From NCBI GenBank assembly GCA_900771185.1, contig CAAGND010000007.1, positions 1 through 7,493 on the forward strand: DNA of 7,493 nucleotides, read 5' to 3'. The DNA comes from Clostridia bacterium. GTDB lineage: Bacteria; Bacillota; Clostridia; Oscillospirales; Acutalibacteraceae. The notes beneath the pieces are model-generated. The model had not been told where the DNA came from. It did no database searches and saw nothing but the letters and a program-made list of their open reading frames with translations. Shown here one piece after another: positions 5,355 to 7,493 of the stretch. How positions within the stretch are numbered: the stretch's first letter is position 1; each line of letters opens with the position of its first letter. The position numbers were made by a program, and so were the translations under genes.

Positions 5355-6791
5355 TCACTTCGTTCTGCCAAAGAGAATCTTGGATTCTCCGCCGCACTTT
5401 GTGATTTCGTCAAGCTCCTGACCGAGCTCTCTCGCAAGTATCTCAACGACCTTTGAACCGCAGAAGCCGCCCTGGCAGCGACCCATGCCGGCTCTTGTGC
5501 GGCGTTTTACGCCGTCAACGTCAATTGCACCGGCAGGCGCGTGAATTGCGTCAAGAATTTCGCCTTCGGTTATGGTTTCGCAGCGGCATATAACTCTGCC
5601 GTATGCGCTGTTCTTTTCAATGAGAGCTTTGCGCTCCTCGGAGTTCATGTCGCGGAAGCGTACGGGAGCGGGTCTGCCTTCAACAAAGTTCTCTTTCTTG
5701 CTGACTTCGCCCATTGCTTCAAGAAGCATGCCGCAGACGTATACGCCGATAGCGGGAGCGGAGGAGAGACCGGGCGATTCGATGCCCGCAACATTTATAA
5801 ACTTCGCGTCCTTTGAGCTGGGCGCAATGATGAAGTCATCTGTGGGGCTGTGCGCGCGCATTCCCGCGAAAGAGGTGATGACCTCTCTGGTTGTCAGGGA
5901 CGGTACGGACTTGAGCGCTGTTTTGAAAACACCGTTGACGCCGACTGAAGTGGTCGCACAGTCGTCTTTGCCGTCAATATCGACAGCGCTCGGACCGACA
6001 AGCAGATTGCCGTCCACAGTCGGGGTGACAAGCACGCCTTTACCCATTTTGGAGGGACACTGGAATATGACGTGAGAAACCTTGTTGCCGACAGCTCTGT
6101 CCATGAGCATATATTCGCCCTTACGGGATATGATTTCTATTGAATCGTCGCCTATAAGTGAGGCAACCTTGTCACTGAAAACGCCTGCGGCGTTGACAAC
6201 GTATTCAGCCTCTATTTCGCCCTTGTCGGATTCAAGAACAAGTTTGCCGTCTGAATTGCTCTCAATGGCGGTCACCTCAAAATTGCGGATGAACTCAACG
6301 CCGTTTGTAACCGCGTTCTCAACGGTCGCGATGGTCAGCTCATAGGGGCAGACAATGCCGGCGGTGGGCGCAAACAGGGCGGCGACAGCCTCTTCACTGA
6401 GGTTGGGTTCCTCACTGCGGATCTCGTCCCTGCTGAGGATGCGAAGCCCCGGAACGCCGTTCTTTTCACCGCGAGCCTTGAGCTCCTCAAGTGTCTCAAC
6501 CTCATCGTCGGAAAAAGCCACGACATATGAGCCGATAGGCTTGAAGGGAACATGAAGAGTTTTGCACAGCTCAGGCATCGCGGAAGTGCCCTCGACATTG
6601 AGTCTTGCTTTGAGAGTGCCGGGGACAGCGTCAAAGCCTGCATGGACAATTGCGCTGTTTGCTTTGGTAGTTCCCATAGCCATATCGCTGCACTTTTCAA
6701 TTAATGCTGTTTTGATGTTGTATCGGCTCAGCTCACGGGCTATCATAGCACCGCTGACGCCGGCACCGATAATTGCTACATCGTATGACAT
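5355..6791 (-). CDS. GlpA/LhgO-like FAD dehydrogenase with C-terminal BFD-type [2Fe-2S] domain
   Basis: A 478-residue flavoprotein and first gene of the redox operon. Residues 1 to about 360 form a DAO-type FAD oxidoreductase. The ADP-binding site is GAGVSG (9-14), Glu32 ends the second strand, NSAIVHAGFD (45-54) is the FAD/substrate loop, and GMRAHSPTDD (310-319) holds the arginine typical of the substrate pocket. Residues about 399-455 form a BFD-like [2Fe-2S] domain with ligands Cys402, Cys404, Cys439 and Cys444 (C-x-C, then C-x4-C). This domain order is that of anaerobic glycerol-3-phosphate dehydrogenase subunit A (GlpA, about 540 residues). The NSAIVHAG and GTLKARLNVEG segments, however, look more like L-2-hydroxyglutarate oxidase (LhgO). 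The substrate is therefore uncertain between glycerol 3-phosphate and a 2-hydroxyacid. The start at 6791 is set by GGAGGT six bases upstream; an in-frame ATG at 6908 would add 39 residues upstream of the promoter-derived mRNA. The gap to the next gene is 42 bases. Confidence 0.93.
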   Translation of the reverse strand: MSYDVAIIGAGVSGAMIARELSRYNIKTALIEKCSDMAMGTTKANSAIVHAGFDAVPGTLKARLNVEGTSAMPELCKTLHVPFKPIGSYVVAFSDDEVETLEELKARGEKNGVPGLRILSRDEIRSEEPNLSEEAVAALFAPTAGIVCPYELTIATVENAVTNGVEFIRNFEVTAIESNSDGKLVLESDKGEIEAEYVVNAAGVFSDKVASLIGDDSIEIISRKGEYMLMDRAVGNKVSHVIFQCPSKMGKGVLVTPTVDGNLLVGPSAVDIDGKDDCATTSVGVNGVFKTALKSVPSLTTREVITSFAGMRAHSPTDDFIIAPSSKDAKFINVAGIESPGLSSAPAIGVYVCGMLLEAMGEVSKKENFVEGRPAPVRFRDMNSEERKALIEKNSAYGRVICRCETITEGEILDAIHAPAGAIDVDGVKRRTRAGMGRCQGGFCGSKVVEILARELGQELDEITKCGGESKILFGRTK

Positions 6792-6797
6792 TTTTTG

Positions 6798-6803
6798 ACC
6801 TCC
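6798..6803 (-). promoter_or_regulatory. Ribosome binding site that fixes the dehydrogenase start
   Basis: GGAGGT on the minus strand ends six bases before the ATG at 6791. It excludes the longer reading frame that opens at 6908, which would also begin upstream of the predicted promoter. Confidence 0.88.
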
Positions 6804-6831
6804 AAACAGATATAGTATTACAAACAAAAAA

Positions 6832-6860
6832 ATTATATCACTTTTTGCTTTTTTAGACAA
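6832..6860 (-). promoter_or_regulatory. Extended -10 sigma-A-type promoter of the redox operon
   Basis: On the minus strand, TTGTCT (6860-6855) and a perfect TATAAT (6837-6832) are spaced by 17 bases. TGA immediately precedes the -10, giving the extended TGnTATAAT form. Transcription should begin near 6825, leaving a leader of about 34 bases with the ribosome binding site. A-rich DNA in the spacer and upstream may add activity. Confidence 0.8.
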
Positions 6861-6931
6861 GTGCAGGTGTTTAAAAAATATCTTCAAATCTTTAATTAAA
6901 ATGAGCAAAGTGACAAAATTTTTATAGTTAT

Positions 6932-6954
6932 TTCTTGTATCGATAAAACAAGAA
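6932..6954. promoter_or_regulatory. Inverted repeat TTCTTGT-N9-ACAAGAA, possible operator
   Basis: TTCTTGT (6932-6938) and ACAAGAA (6948-6954) are perfect 7-bp inverted copies with a 9-base spacer containing ATCGAT. The element lies about 70 bases upstream of the -35 of the redox operon and downstream of the asnS terminator, so it belongs to the redox operon control region. Position and symmetry fit a dimeric activator or repressor site. There is no T-run after it, so it is not a terminator. The cognate protein is unknown. Confidence 0.45.
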
Positions 6955-6999
6955 CGTTTTCACTGGAATTGCTTGTATATATATTAAAGTAATAAGAAA

Positions 7000-7030
7000 C
7001 AGCGGTGGAATCGTTCGGATTCCACCGCTG
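7000..7030 (-). terminator. Rho-independent terminator of asnS
   Basis: CAGCGGTGGAATC (7000-7012) pairs perfectly over 13 bases with 7018-7030 around a 5-base loop (7013-7017). On the minus strand it is followed by TTTCTTATTACTTT. It starts 20 bases past the asnS stop codon. The plus-strand side is less T-rich, so it acts mainly on asnS and insulates the redox operon promoter from read-through. Confidence 0.9.
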
Positions 7031-7050
7031 AACATTGTCTGAATTTTAAA

Positions 7051-7493
7051 TCAGAAGTCCGCAGAGCCTGTGGTTCTCGGGAAGGGGAGAACATCACGGA
7101 TATTCGAGATGCCGGTCAGATACATGACAAGGCGTTCAAATCCTAGACCGAAACCGCAGTGCTTGACTCCGCCGTAGCGGCGCAGGTCGAGATACCACCA
7201 GTAGTCCTTCGGGTCAAGCCCCAGCTCCTCAATACGCGCTGTGAGAACATCAAGACGTTCCTCACGCTGGCTGCCGCCGATAATTTCGCCGATACCCATG
7301 ACGAGCAGGTCAACCGCCGCAACAGTCTTTCCATCGTCGTTGAGACGCATATAGAAAGCCTTTATCTCTTTTGGGTAATCTGTGACAAACACGGGACGCT
7401 TGAATATTCTTTCAGTCAGGCAGCGCTCATGCTCTGTCTGCAGGTCGCAGCCCCATGACACCTTGTATTCAAACTCATCGTTGTATTTTTCAA
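7051..7493 (-). CDS. asnS: Asparagine--tRNA ligase, C-terminal part (5' end outside window)
   Basis: The last 147 codons of a class IIb aminoacyl-tRNA synthetase that charges tRNA-Asn with asparagine; full-length enzymes have about 460 residues. The reading frame is open to the window edge with no start, so it is partial. Recognisable elements in order are DLQTEHER, TDYPKEIKAFYMRLNDDGKT, GEIIGGSQREERLD, DYWWYLDLRRYGG, motif 3 GFGLGFERL, and the terminal IRDVLPFPRT. Together these identify AsnRS rather than AspRS or LysRS. Two small departures are LLVMGIGE, where E. coli and many others have proline before the glycine, and the C-terminal end GSADF in place of the usual GNAEF-like end. It is a housekeeping gene with its own terminator and is probably unrelated to its neighbours. 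Confidence 0.97.
   Translation of the reverse strand, partial: EKYNDEFEYKVSWGCDLQTEHERCLTERIFKRPVFVTDYPKEIKAFYMRLNDDGKTVAAVDLLVMGIGEIIGGSQREERLDVLTARIEELGLDPKDYWWYLDLRRYGGVKHCGFGLGFERLVMYLTGISNIRDVLPFPRTTGSADF

Noticed and set aside
5572..6075. Plus-strand reading frame of 167 codons opposite the dehydrogenase gene
   Set aside because: It lies wholly antisense to a gene with clear FAD motifs, has no good ribosome binding site, and its serine/proline/threonine-rich product looks like a reverse-complement shadow.
6792..6908. 39-residue hydrophobic N-terminal extension of the dehydrogenase, which could look like a signal anchor
   Set aside because: It begins upstream of the predicted transcription start, has no ribosome binding site, and would place the operon promoter and a perfect GGAGGT inside the coding region.
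6792..6999. Riboswitch, T-box or small RNA between asnS and the redox operon
   Set aside because: The region is AT-rich with only one short inverted repeat, the predicted leader is about 34 bases, and no T-box, glycine or other riboswitch core is visible.

Overview
The window reads as ordinary chromosomal DNA from an anaerobic, low-to-mid GC Firmicute, most likely a gut-type clostridium (Oscillospiraceae or Lachnospiraceae-like). This rests on strong GGAGG-type ribosome binding sites, AT-rich intergenic DNA with sigma-A-like promoters, compact genes ending in simple hairpin terminators, a cytoplasmic GH2 glycosidase of a clostridial type, and an operon of FAD/Fe-S oxidoreductases ending in a DUF1667 gene. 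The assignment comes from protein style alone, without any database search. I see no phage, IS, CRISPR, tRNA or rRNA sequence, and no stretch over 300 bases lacks a gene.

Layout, left to right. (1) A hairpin terminator at 9-46 closes a minus-strand GH2 glycoside hydrolase (105-2303), probably a beta-galactosidase, with a near-consensus promoter at 2366-2394. (2) Divergent to it, on the plus strand, are a thioredoxin (2467-2775) and an AraC-type regulator (2865-3614). The regulator has its own promoter, and no terminator is visible between the two genes. A 10-bp direct repeat and a 10-bp palindrome lie just upstream of the thioredoxin. (3) A symmetrical hairpin at 3650-3681 separates the regulator from the convergent operon to its right. 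(4) That minus-strand operon runs from a promoter at 6832-6860 through three genes. The first is a GlpA/LhgO-like FAD dehydrogenase with a C-terminal BFD-type [2Fe-2S] domain (5355-6791). The second is a two-dinucleotide-domain NAD(P)/FAD oxidoreductase (4059-5312). The third is a four-cysteine DUF1667 protein (3691-4056). (5) At the right edge is the 3' part of asnS (7051 to beyond the window, minus strand), with a strong hairpin terminator at 7000-7030.

How the genes may work together. The three oxidoreductase genes look like one electron-transfer enzyme: a substrate dehydrogenase, an NAD(P)-linked flavoprotein and a small probable Fe-S protein. By analogy with GlpABC-type systems the substrate may be glycerol 3-phosphate, but the N-terminal half of the dehydrogenase is at least as close to 2-hydroxyacid (LhgO-type) oxidases and no glycerol kinase or facilitator gene is in view. 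The AraC-type regulator is a plausible regulator of the divergent GH2 gene, but nothing in the sequence proves it. I found no clear case for a wholly new system. The best leads are the DUF1667-containing redox operon and the repeat elements in the two promoter regions.
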